This document shows positions 55,079 through 64,000 of a stretch of DNA of 64,000 nt, one piece after another. The notes under the pieces are model-generated. The model was not told the DNA's origin and did not search any database. It worked only from the letters and a program-made list of their open reading frames with translations. This DNA comes from Cladosporium sp. IMV 00045 (Eukaryota > Ascomycota > Dothideomycetes > Cladosporiales > Cladosporiaceae). Each line of letters opens with the position of its first letter. Within the stretch, counting starts at the first letter, position 1. The stretch is taken from the NCBI GenBank assembly GCA_001931905.2, contig MSJI02000959.1, positions 62,001 to 126,000 of the forward strand, read 5' to 3'. The translations under genes were made by a program, and so were the position numbers.

Positions 55079-57198
55079 TTTGCCGCGCCATATGGCACGC
55101 TGTGGTTTGGAGTATGTAATCTCTAAAGAAGATAGCGTTGTACACTTGACGGCTGCCGATAGCGATTGCGACGGGAGACGCGCTCCTTCCACAGTGAACT
55201 TCGTCGCGCACGCGTCACGGTCATGTGACTGGGGAGGGGTCGCTTACAAGCACTCTCAGACGCTGCAAGAGTTGATGGAGAAATGCATGTGTTTCTATAT
55301 TTTCGATGCATAAATGGACCTCTAGCCTCGAAGCAAGATTAACATGTCTTTTGCTGTTCTACATTGAGACAGCTGTGCAAAGAAAGTTTCGTGCTACAGC
55401 ATCATCAACCTCGTTCAATCAGTTGTCGTATAACTTCATTAGGAAAAAGTGGCTATCGCTTTCGCTCCGCCATGCGCCGGCCGCGCCCTTTTTCTTTTCG
55501 AGTCCCTGAAACCGCGACGAAACGGGCGTAGGCAAAGCACCGAAAGAGCTTGACAGATTTTAGGGCCTCGGCACGTCTGCAGGCAGTTGAAGTCATGGGG
55601 GTAGAACGGCGAGGACAGAAAAAGAGGCCACTGAAGGGACCTACCGCGCGACTACGTTTCGAGACCATGGCTGTATCCATGGTGATGCAATGATGGAAGG
55701 TAGAATTAACTTTCTGCCGGCGCTGCTCGTGAAAAGTTCTATATTTGCCAGCTGGCTCGCTGCGGTGAGATTTGCTGACCGAGCACAAAGTCTGTCGCAG
55801 GGTCATCCTTAGTCAAGCGAGCTGGCCGGAAGGGCTGAGAAGAGAGCGAGAGGGCGAGAGAAAAGTCGCTCGTATTGCAGGATGATGAGTGGCGCATGGA
55901 AGAGAAATTGCTGCTAAATTGGACACCGCGCAAGCTGTCAGCTTGGCCTCACGGCCCTCCGTTGCTGACGAGATGGGCAACCACGCAACAACGAGAAGGG
56001 CGATGGCTCCGCGATGGATCGCTGTGGAGGAGGGCCATAGGCGACGATGAGTGGAGATTCGAGCGTTGGCTTTGGTTGGCGCAGCTGTTCGAGGGGCTTT
56101 GCACATGAGGCTTTGGGGAGCCAGCAGTTGTGACAGCCAGGCGTCCGTAAGGGGCATGCAGGATGAGGGAGGGTGTTACCAAGTAATTATCACTGTGCTG
56201 CAGTGGGATAGCCATGTCCAAATAATGCTCTCTACTTTATTGATCATCTGTGTAAGGTCAGAAAAAAAAAAGATGGGATGTGGTTGGTTTCAGATACACA
56301 TGCGGCATGGAATCCGCGGATAGTAAACAATATTGTGCATAAAACGGAGATAAACAGCAATTAACAGCATTCTCGAAAGATTTATCCTCTCATCAACCCG
56401 GATGCCGGCACTTCCTGGCTCCCAGTGTGACGAGACGAAGCGACAAGGGCGGATCGGACTCGGCGTTAATGACAAACGGGCGCTGGCTGGCCTAGTGCTG
56501 CGACTGGCGTGCTGAGTTGCGTACGCCTCGCTGTGTGTCCCTCCGTCTCCATCTCCATAGCGTGAGATCGGGCAAAGGAGCTTGCTGCGTTGCGTGGCTG
56601 TCTGTAACTACTAGCGAACTAACCGACTGCTAACCATCTGTACCCTCTCAGCGCTACTTCGTAATACTGTACCTCCTACTCCTCTATTGACTCTCTGCCC
56701 TCTGGCATCATCACCGTCACCATCGCCACCACCCTCTCCGACCCTTCCGCCACCCTGTTCCGTTGTTTTGCGCGCCGCTGTGAGATTCCTCCCTCACCCC
56801 CAGCCCTATTCCATCTCCGCTGGTGCAGCAACCGCTCCCGATTGCTCGCCCTCACCACTGCCGGACCCTTCCTTGAGACACACACTTTCACCACCAAACT
56901 CCCCTCCCTTCCGCCATTCTATCCGTCTCACCGCACCCGTATCGCCGCCACTCTACGCCCTACTGCCTTCGCTGCTCTCTCATCTCTGTCTCTCTCGCTG
57001 CGTCCATCACTGCACGCCATAGCTTGCGACGCGCGCCTGCCAAACACAGAAACCACCAGAGACACGCACATGTTCGTCGCCAACACATAGCACCCGTCAT
57101 CCCACCCTCCGGCTTCTTGTGCCTCCCACGGTGCTGTCTCGCCGCATGAGACAATCCCTTGCTCTCTTGGTCGCCCACTCGTCGCCATCAAGCCGATA
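55079..57198. other. Long divergent intergenic region, flippase promoter and leader
   Basis: About 2.1 kb. The final 550 bases are strongly C/T-rich with several upstream ATGs and probably form the flippase 5' UTR. Short overlapping frames elsewhere have no domains. Confidence 0.5.
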
Positions 57199-60100
57199 AT
57201 GGCTGTACCACCGCCGCCAAACGATGATCTCGGTCCCGAACAACCCGATCGTTCCGCTCCCACAAAACGAATAAGATGGGCCACGCAGCGCGTCACCGGC
57301 GGCTCTGGCACGCAAAAGCGCAAGAGCATCTTCAATCGCCATCTCAATCGCATGGGAAGCAATAAGGAGAAGCGCGAATCCGGCGCCGATGATTCAAAAC
57401 CGTCCGCGCCCGAAGACGAGGAGAAAGCTGCTGGGGAACAACCCAGCAATAGGATCATTTACTTCAACCAACCTTTACCTCCTGAAGCGAAGGATGAGGA
57501 AGGTCACCCGCTTGTACATTACAAGCGCAACAAGATCAGGACGGCCAAGTACACGCCTATAAGCTTCATTCCGAAGAATTTGTGGTTGCAATTCCACAAC
57601 ATTGCGAACGTGTACTTCTTGTTCATTATTATCCTTTCGGTACGTCTATTGTTGAAAACACATGTAAACCGTGATAGCATGCTGATCGCCTGTTCTATAG
57701 ATCTTCCCAATCTTCGGCGCGGAAAACCCGGGTCTGTCGGCTGTTCCTTTGATTGTCATTATCGTCGTCACTGCAGTCAAAGATGGAATTGAGGATTGGC
57801 GTCGTACAGTCCTCGACAACGAACTCAACAATGCGCCCGTCCATCGATTAGTAGACTGGCAAAACGTCAACACCGCCGATGAAGTCATCAACCCCTGGCG
57901 GAAATTCAAGAAAGCCAACACCAAACTGATCCTCTGGATCTGGAGTCAATGGAAGGAGTCAAACCAGAAGAGGAAAGATAAGAAGGAGGGCAAGGGCAAG
58001 GACTTCACCGCTCGTGCGCTTGATCTACCTGCAGATGGACAAGACGATAGGAGATACAGTGTCTGGTCGCGGGCTTTGGACGATGACGACGAATTGCCAC
58101 ACGAGAATCAGAATGGCGAGATGGAAATGACGCCAGTTCCTTCGCCCACTCCGAACCAAAAGCAAAACGATCAAAAGGAGTACATCACTGGCAGCGACAT
58201 GGTCAGCGAGCTGGATAACAATGCCGCAAAGCCTGGCGATGCCCGTCAAAGGCTGCAAGTTCCGGCGCCTGATAGTGCACCTTCAAAAGTGCCCGCTCCA
58301 AAGAGATTTTACGGAAGCTTAGTGGATTACTCCATTGATGCGCCAGAGACTGCAAGATTCAAGAAGGAGTACTGGAAGAGCGTTCAAGTCGGTGATTTCG
58401 TCCGTTTGTACAACGAGGAAGAAATCCCGGCCGATATCATTGTTCTGTCCACGAGCGACGCTGATGGCGCTTGCTACGTTGAAACCAAGAACTTGGATGG
58501 TGAGACTAACTTGAAGGTGCGCCAAGCTCTTCACACTGGCCGCAAGGTCAGACGAGCGAGAGACTGCGAGCGAACCAACTTTCGACTTGAAAGTGAACCG
58601 CCACATGCCAACCTCTATTCCTACTCCGGTGCCGTGAGATGGCTTCAGAAAGATGCAGCGCATCCGCATCACGAACCTAAGGAGATGGCCGAACCCGTCG
58701 GGATCAACAACATGCTCTTGCGTGGCTGTACCCTCCGAAACACTGACTGGATCGTTGGTATTGTCGCATTCACTGGAGAGGAAACCAAGATCATGCTCAA
58801 CTCTGGCATTACTCCTACCAAGCGCGCGCAAGTATCGAAGGATCTCAACGGAAATGTGCTCTACAACTTCGTCATCCTGTTCATCATGTGTCTGGTTGCG
58901 GCCTTGATTCAAGGCTGGACCTTCGGCAAAGGCGGCGAATCATTGGACTACTTCGAAGTGGCATATCTTGGCGATTCGCCGGGATACGGTGACTCGGGAC
59001 CTATCAACGGATTCATTACTTTCTGGGCTGCTGTTATCCTGTTCCAGAACTTGGTGCCCATTTCACTCTACATCTCATTGGAAATTGTTCGAACCGCACA
59101 GGCATTCTTCATCTACAGCGACACGTTCATGTACTACGAGAAAATCGACTATCCGTGTACGCCCAAGTCCTGGAATATCTCCGACGATGTTGGTCAGATT
59201 GAATACATCTTCTCTGACAAGACTGGTACCCTCACGCAAAACGTCATGGAATTCAAGAAATGCACCATCAACGGAGTCCCGTACGGCGAGGCGTATACCG
59301 AGGCGCAAGCCGGTATGCAGAAAAGACAAGGCATCGACACCGACGCCGCAGGTGCTGAAGCAAGAGCACAAATCGCCAAAGACCGCGACCGCATGCTTGC
59401 AGACCTTCGACGCATCCACAACAACCCGTACCTTGTGGATGAGGACCTCACGTTTGTTGCACCCGACTTCGTCAATGACATGGCAGGCGAATCAGGCCGC
59501 ATCCAGAAAGAAGCCAACGAACAGTTCATGCTTGCCTTGGCGCTTTGCCACACTGTCATCACTGAACGTACGCCTGGCGACCCGCCTAAGATTGAGTTCA
59601 AGGCGCAGTCACCCGACGAGGCAGCTCTTGTCGCGACTGCAAAGGATGTTGGTTTTACTGTCATGGGTCGCTCCGACGACGGTATCATAGTCAATCAACA
59701 CGGCGTTGAGTGTGAATACACCGTGCTCAACACTCTCGAATTCAACTCGACCAGAAAGAGAATGAGCGCCATCATGCGCATGCCCAACGGCAAAATCATC
59801 CTCTTCTGCAAGGGTGCCGACAGCATCATCTACTCGAGACTGAAGAGAGGCGAACAAGCCGAGCTGCGCAAGACGACTGCAGAGCATCTTGAACTGTTCG
59901 CTCGCGAAGGTCTGCGTACATTGTGTATTGCAATGCGTGAGATTGGTGAGGAAGAGTACCAGAAATGGAACGTCGAACACGATCTGGCAGCTGCTTCAGT
60001 GCAAGATCGTGAGGAGAAACTCGAGACGGTGTCCGATGCCATTGAACGCGAATTGACCCTGATCGGCGGTACCGCCATCGAAGACAGACTCCAAGATGGT

Positions 60101-62127
60101 GTGCCCGACTCCATCGCCATTCTCGCCCAAGCTGGTATCAAGCTTTGGGTTCTTACCGGTGACAAAGTCGAAACTGCCATCAACATTGGTTTCTCTTGCA
60201 ACCTTCTCGACAACGACATGGACCTCATCTTACTGCAACTTGAAGAGGACAGTGTCGACTTTGCAGAGAGGGAGTTGGACAGACATCTTGCACAGTTCGG
60301 CAGGACTGGATCCGACGAGGAACTCAAGGCTGCCAAGAAGAACCACGAACCGCCCGCGCCCACTCACGCCCTGGTCATCGACGGTGACTCGCTCAAACTA
60401 TGCCTCGACGACCGCATCCGTCAAAAGTTCCTGCTGCTGTGCAAGGAGTGTCGATCCGTTTTGTGTTGCCGTGTGTCGCCTGCGCAGAAGGCTGCCGTGG
60501 TGCGCATGGTCAAGAACAGTTTGGAAGTCATGACGCTCTCTATCGGTGATGGCGCCAACGATGTTGCTATGATTCAGGAAGCACACGTTGGTGTTGGTAT
60601 CGCTGGTGAGGAGGGCCGACAAGCCGTCATGAGCGCAGATTACGCTATTGGACAGTTCCGTTTCTTGACAAGACTGGTCCTCGTTCATGGTCGATGGAGT
60701 TACAGGAGATTGTCGGAGACCATTGCCAATTTCTTCTACAAGGTAGGTATACTGCTTCTGTTGATGCGAGAACATGTGGCTAACAACTTTCATAGAACAT
60801 TGTTTGGACCTTCGCCCTCTTCTGGTACCAGATCTACGCCAACTTCGACTGCTCTTACGCCTTCGACTACACTTACATTCTTCTCTATAACCTGGCGTTC
60901 ACTTCCCTGCTCGTCATCTTCATGGGTATCCTCGACCAAGACGTGGACGACAAGGTATCCATCGCCGTGCCGCAGCTCTACCGTCGCGGTATTGAGCGAA
61001 AGGAATGGACCCAGTCCAAGTTCTGGCTGTACATGATTGATGGTCTGTACCAAAGTGTCATCTGCTTCTACTTCCCTTACTTGCTATTCCGACCTGCCAA
61101 CTTTGTCACCGAAGAGGGTTTGACTATCAACGACTACAAGCGACTCGGTGTCTACATTGCTACGCCCGCCGTCATTGTTGTCAATGCTTACTTGATGATG
61201 AACACTTACCGCTGGGATTGGTTCATGATGCTTATTGCCGTCATTTCCACCCTTCTCATCTTCTTGTGGACTGGCGCGTACACTTCGTTCACGACCGGCT
61301 TCACTTTCTACGGAGGCGCACGGGAGGTCTTCGGGTCACTATCATTCTGGGCTGTCTGTCTGATCACAGTGATTCTCTGCTTGCTGCCACGCTTCTTGGG
61401 CAAGGCTGTTCAGAAAATCTATTTCCCTCGCGACGTCGACATTATCCGCGAACAGATCCGTCAAGGCAAGTTCGACTTCCTCAAGGCTCTCGAACCAACG
61501 AAGGTGTCTTCTGCACCCGCGGACAAAATGCTTGGCTCGGCATCCTCATCTGAGATTTCCAAACCCGGCGACCACAAAGACAGGAGCAACGACCACAAGA
61601 TGAGCGAAGACATGCGACCCATGTACCCGCCCTCCGTCGCCCCCACCGCAACAACCCACAACCCGCGCTCCCACAACGGCTCCGACGGCACAGACTACAC
61701 GCGACACGACCGTTTCAGCCTCGACCGCGCCTTCCCCCACGTCAACACCGACCCATCCTCCCACAGCAACCCGCACCACTTCACCGAAACGACCAACACG
61801 CCCACCACGCCCGTCATCGCCGCCCCCTTCGACCACGACGCAGAGCAACGGCACTCCTTCGCCCCCCGCGCGAGCTACGACCGGCCCCGCCCTAGCTTCG
61901 ACCGCCTGCGCAGCAGCTGCGACCGCACGCGCCAGTCCTTCGAAGCCAGCCGCGACTTCACGTCCGCCGCCTACCTCGCGCGCGTCGAGAGCAGCCAGTC
62001 CGCCGGCGCCGGTCCCGGCACGCCCGACGAGCGCGGCCACAGGGCCAGTTTACAGGTTGGCAGCGCATCCCACTCCCGCGAACCTTCGTCCAGCAGGCGT
62101 CACGACGTCAGCGACGATTTCAGGTGA
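57199..62127 (+). CDS. DNF1: P4-type phospholipid flippase (Dnf1/Dnf2-like)
   Basis: It moves phospholipids from the outer to the inner leaflet of plasma or Golgi/endosome membranes, usually with a Cdc50/Lem3 partner. Exons are 57199-57639, 57701-60742 and 60796-62127, about 1604 residues, near the yeast Dnf1 size. Seen are RTAKYTPISFIPKNLWLQF and NVYFLFI at the first membrane entry, VKDGIEDWRR, the actuator loop NLDGETNLKVRQAL, PISLYISLEIV in helix 4, the phosphorylation motif SDKTGTLTQN (Asp653), KGADSIIYSR, the hinge GDGANDVAMIQEAHVGVGI(A)GEEG and the C-terminal membrane bundle. A long Glu/Lys-rich insertion (about 230-350) and a disordered His/Ser/Arg-rich tail with repeated R-P-S-F-D-R-like units complete it. 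The ATG at 57199 is the first in frame. Confidence 0.95.
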
Positions 62128-63198
62128 CTACGACCCGCTGTCTCGAGGGATGGCGGTGATTATTCGTAGCGCTGGAGTGAGAGAGGGAGGTGGGGAGGAG
62201 AGAAGGTGATTGCGATTACTACTACACTTACAACAACTACTTTTTTTACTATACCCCGGGTTGTGTGTGTGATTGGGCAAAAAAGAAAGAAGGCACAGAA
62301 AGATTGGTCTTTTTTTGCTTGTTGGGTTTTTTGTTTTCCTTTTCACACACCCTTGATCTTATCTACCCGTCATCATCATCACCATCAGCTGTTTTTTCCT
62401 TTGGGTCGCTCTTGTTATCTTTTTCTTTTTCCTTGCAAGCCTTGCACTTTTCTTTACTCTATTCTTTTTCTTGTACATAACGACACACAAAAGAGTCCGA
62501 GCGTTCACTTTATTGTTTGAGATTTCGTTCTTTCTATTCCTGATTTGGCTCTCAAGTCCCGTGCCGGGCAAGTCTTGACTTTGAACACTTTTGTGTCTGG
62601 CTTCCTCTGCTCGACTTGTTATTTGGGAGCTTGCTTTGTTGCGGAGAGTTGGAGTTTGAGGCGCAACTTCGAGGTTCGCGTTGGAGTTGGTCCTTGCTTT
62701 TGCTTTTCTTTTCGAGAAATGAGAAGGAGGACTAAAGGCTTGCTGTTTTCTTTGTTTACTTCTAGGCGCACGAATTAGAACGAAAGTCGAGAGTCCACGG
62801 GCGTTATGTTTTCACAGGGTCACGCGTTTCTTGAATGGGGATGGGTTCAGATCGGTACAAGACTTCTTTCTACTTTACTTTCCCCAAATCTCCATGATCG
62901 TCCCAAACCACCCACCTAGTATTATTCTTGACTCTCGACGCTTGTCCCGTCTCAATGATTACGGTCAAGCCAGTTCGTTCCATGCGACGTACCGGCTGAC
63001 TGTTTGTCCCGAAAACACCCGACGGAAGTTGTATTTTCCTAACGTAGGCCCCTTCACTTCGCTCAATAATACCACTCTTTTCTACGACGACTAGTTCAGA
63101 TATTCTAACCTCACTTTTCCCCCATCTTTGCTTTTTTGGAAAGAGATCGAAGAAAATAAAGAATCAAAACCAAACCCCAAGAAATCAAAAATCCCAGG
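62128..63198. other. Intergenic, T-rich flippase 3' region
   Basis: T-rich with several T runs just after the flippase, then promoter sequence for the small gene at 63199. No gene is seen. Confidence 0.5.
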
Positions 63199-63549
63199 AT
63201 GGACCGCCAACAAAAACTCCTCTTCAAACAAACCTCACCAACCCTCAAGCGCCTCCTCGCCTCCCGCCCCGCTCCAATTCGCGAGGCAAAACTTTTTGAA
63301 GCCGCTCTCAGCGCTGAAAAGCCGGTCAAACCGCCCCCCGGAGAGTGCTGCGGGAGTAGCTGTGATCCTTGCGTGATGGATTTGTACGCGCAGGAGGTGA
63401 GGGTTTGGAAGGAGTGTAGGGAGGTGAGGGAGGGGTTGGGGGAAGATCAGGGTCAGGGGGAGGGAGATGGGGGGAAGGAGGAGAAGGGAGGGGAGGGGAA
63501 GGATGGGTTGGAGGGCAAGTTGAAGGTGCCGGGGGCGTTTGAGTGGTGA
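63199..63549 (+). CDS. Small oxidoreductase-like (OXLD1-type) protein
   Basis: Intronless, 116 residues, ATG at 63199. The central motif PPPGECCGSSCDPCVMDLYAQE, with a CC-x3-C-x2-C arrangement followed by a conserved Tyr/Glu helix, is the Oxidoreductase-like (OXLD1) N-terminal domain, a small mitochondrial-type Cys motif of unknown biochemical role. A basic head (about 1-25, LKRLLASRPAP) could target mitochondria. The tail is a Gly/Glu/Lys-rich low-complexity stretch encoded by almost pure G-rich DNA. Confidence 0.75.
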   Translation: MDRQQKLLFKQTSPTLKRLLASRPAPIREAKLFEAALSAEKPVKPPPGECCGSSCDPCVMDLYAQEVRVWKECREVREGLGEDQGQGEGDGGKEEKGGEGKDGLEGKLKVPGAFEW

Positions 63550-63638
63550 TTGAGAGATGCATGACTGTGGTCGATTAGGCTGGTTTCTTTGGTCGGTGGG
63601 TGCCTATCAGATGGGCTACCACCTATCTCCTGGCCTTG

Positions 63639-63998
63639 CTATTGCTGGTCATCGTGTCGATTCTGGAGCCATATCGACGACATGTCTAAGCGTGACAAGG
63701 TCGCTTTGACATATCTTGGCCACGGGATATCAACGTCGAAAATGCCGCCAATGGAATGAAAAACTCTGTTGAAGAACGAGCCTACTGCAGTTTTGCTCTT
63801 CTCGAGCAGCCATGCAGACCAATCTCCTGGTGCTTCTGGACGATCTTGGACGCAAACAATACCCTCCGGTTCACGCGCTTGATGGACTGCAAGTGCTTGG
63901 TTGTACCCATGGATGTACTTGAGCGCCAAACGAACGATAGGCCACCAACATGAAATTTGAAGTGCTATTTTTCGAAAATCATACAATCGGAACAGCAA
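63639..63998 (-). CDS. Possible 3' part of a gene running past the right edge
   Basis: A minus-strand frame is open from the window edge to a stop at 63639 (about 119 residues). The composition is protein-like (Trp, Phe, hydrophobic helices, LEKSKTAVGSFFNRVFHSIGG) but no family is recognised. It could equally be chance. Confidence 0.3.
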   Translation of the reverse strand: MLFRLYDFRKIALQISCWWPIVRLALKYIHGYNQALAVHQAREPEGIVCVQDRPEAPGDWSAWLLEKSKTAVGSFFNRVFHSIGGIFDVDIPWPRYVKATLSRLDMSSIWLQNRHDDQQ

Positions 63999-64000
63999 AC

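Noticed and set aside
1..64000. CRISPR arrays, prokaryotic operons or ribosome-binding sites
   Set aside because: The sequence is eukaryotic, with spliceosomal introns throughout.

Overview
The window is nuclear DNA of a filamentous ascomycete (Pezizomycotina, probably a Dothideomycete, although the sequence cannot settle the class). The evidence is many short GT-AG introns (about 45-80 bp), a HET-domain gene, Zn2Cys6 regulators, a lone dispersed 5S rRNA gene, a DUF7707 GPI-anchored protein, and standard fungal housekeeping genes. Two assembly gaps are present (20 N at 12772-12791 and 947 N at 24897-25843).

Layout. 1-9 kb: a partial unknown gene, a small unknown gene, a Ser/Thr-rich secreted protein with a frame break, a HET-domain gene with two frame breaks, then a 5S rRNA gene in a long spacer. 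9-18 kb: BST1 (GPI inositol deacylase), a gene-poor stretch, and a PWWP-domain chromatin protein. 18.6-22.8 kb: a D-2-hydroxyacid dehydrogenase (one frame break) convergent with a citrate-lyase-beta-like aldolase, then a DUF7707 surface protein. 24.3-26.8 kb: a PX-domain gene whose first exon is present twice, about 2 percent diverged, on either side of the large gap.

27.3-47.9 kb is the accessory heart of the window: sugar transporter, C2H2+Zn2Cys6 regulator, GH127 beta-L-arabinofuranosidase-like hydrolase, thiolase-like protein, two more regulators (one without a complete zinc cluster), an L-arabinitol-dehydrogenase-like enzyme, a second sugar transporter and a secreted DUF1593/Sde182-like protein. 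Read together this looks like a candidate catabolic cluster for L-arabinose-containing plant glycans: recognition or release outside the cell, import through two sugar porters, cytosolic hydrolysis by a GH127 without signal peptide, and entry of arabinitol into the pentose pathway. A cluster of CreA-like sites lies in the divergent TF/GH127 promoter. The thiolase 5' end and promoter recur, degraded, at 48.2-48.5 kb, so the five right-hand genes lie between two copies of the same sequence.

48.7-64 kb returns to housekeeping genes: NIPA-type Mg2+ transporter, V-ATPase subunit E, a large nuclear protein with AT-hook and PIP-like motif, a Dnf-type phospholipid flippase, and a small OXLD1-like protein. 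Three further patterns deserve attention: four frame breaks that are all equivalent to loss of one base, a recurrent switch from C-rich to G-rich coding strand inside several genes, and the two slightly different PX copies, which suggest a heterozygous or duplicated genome.
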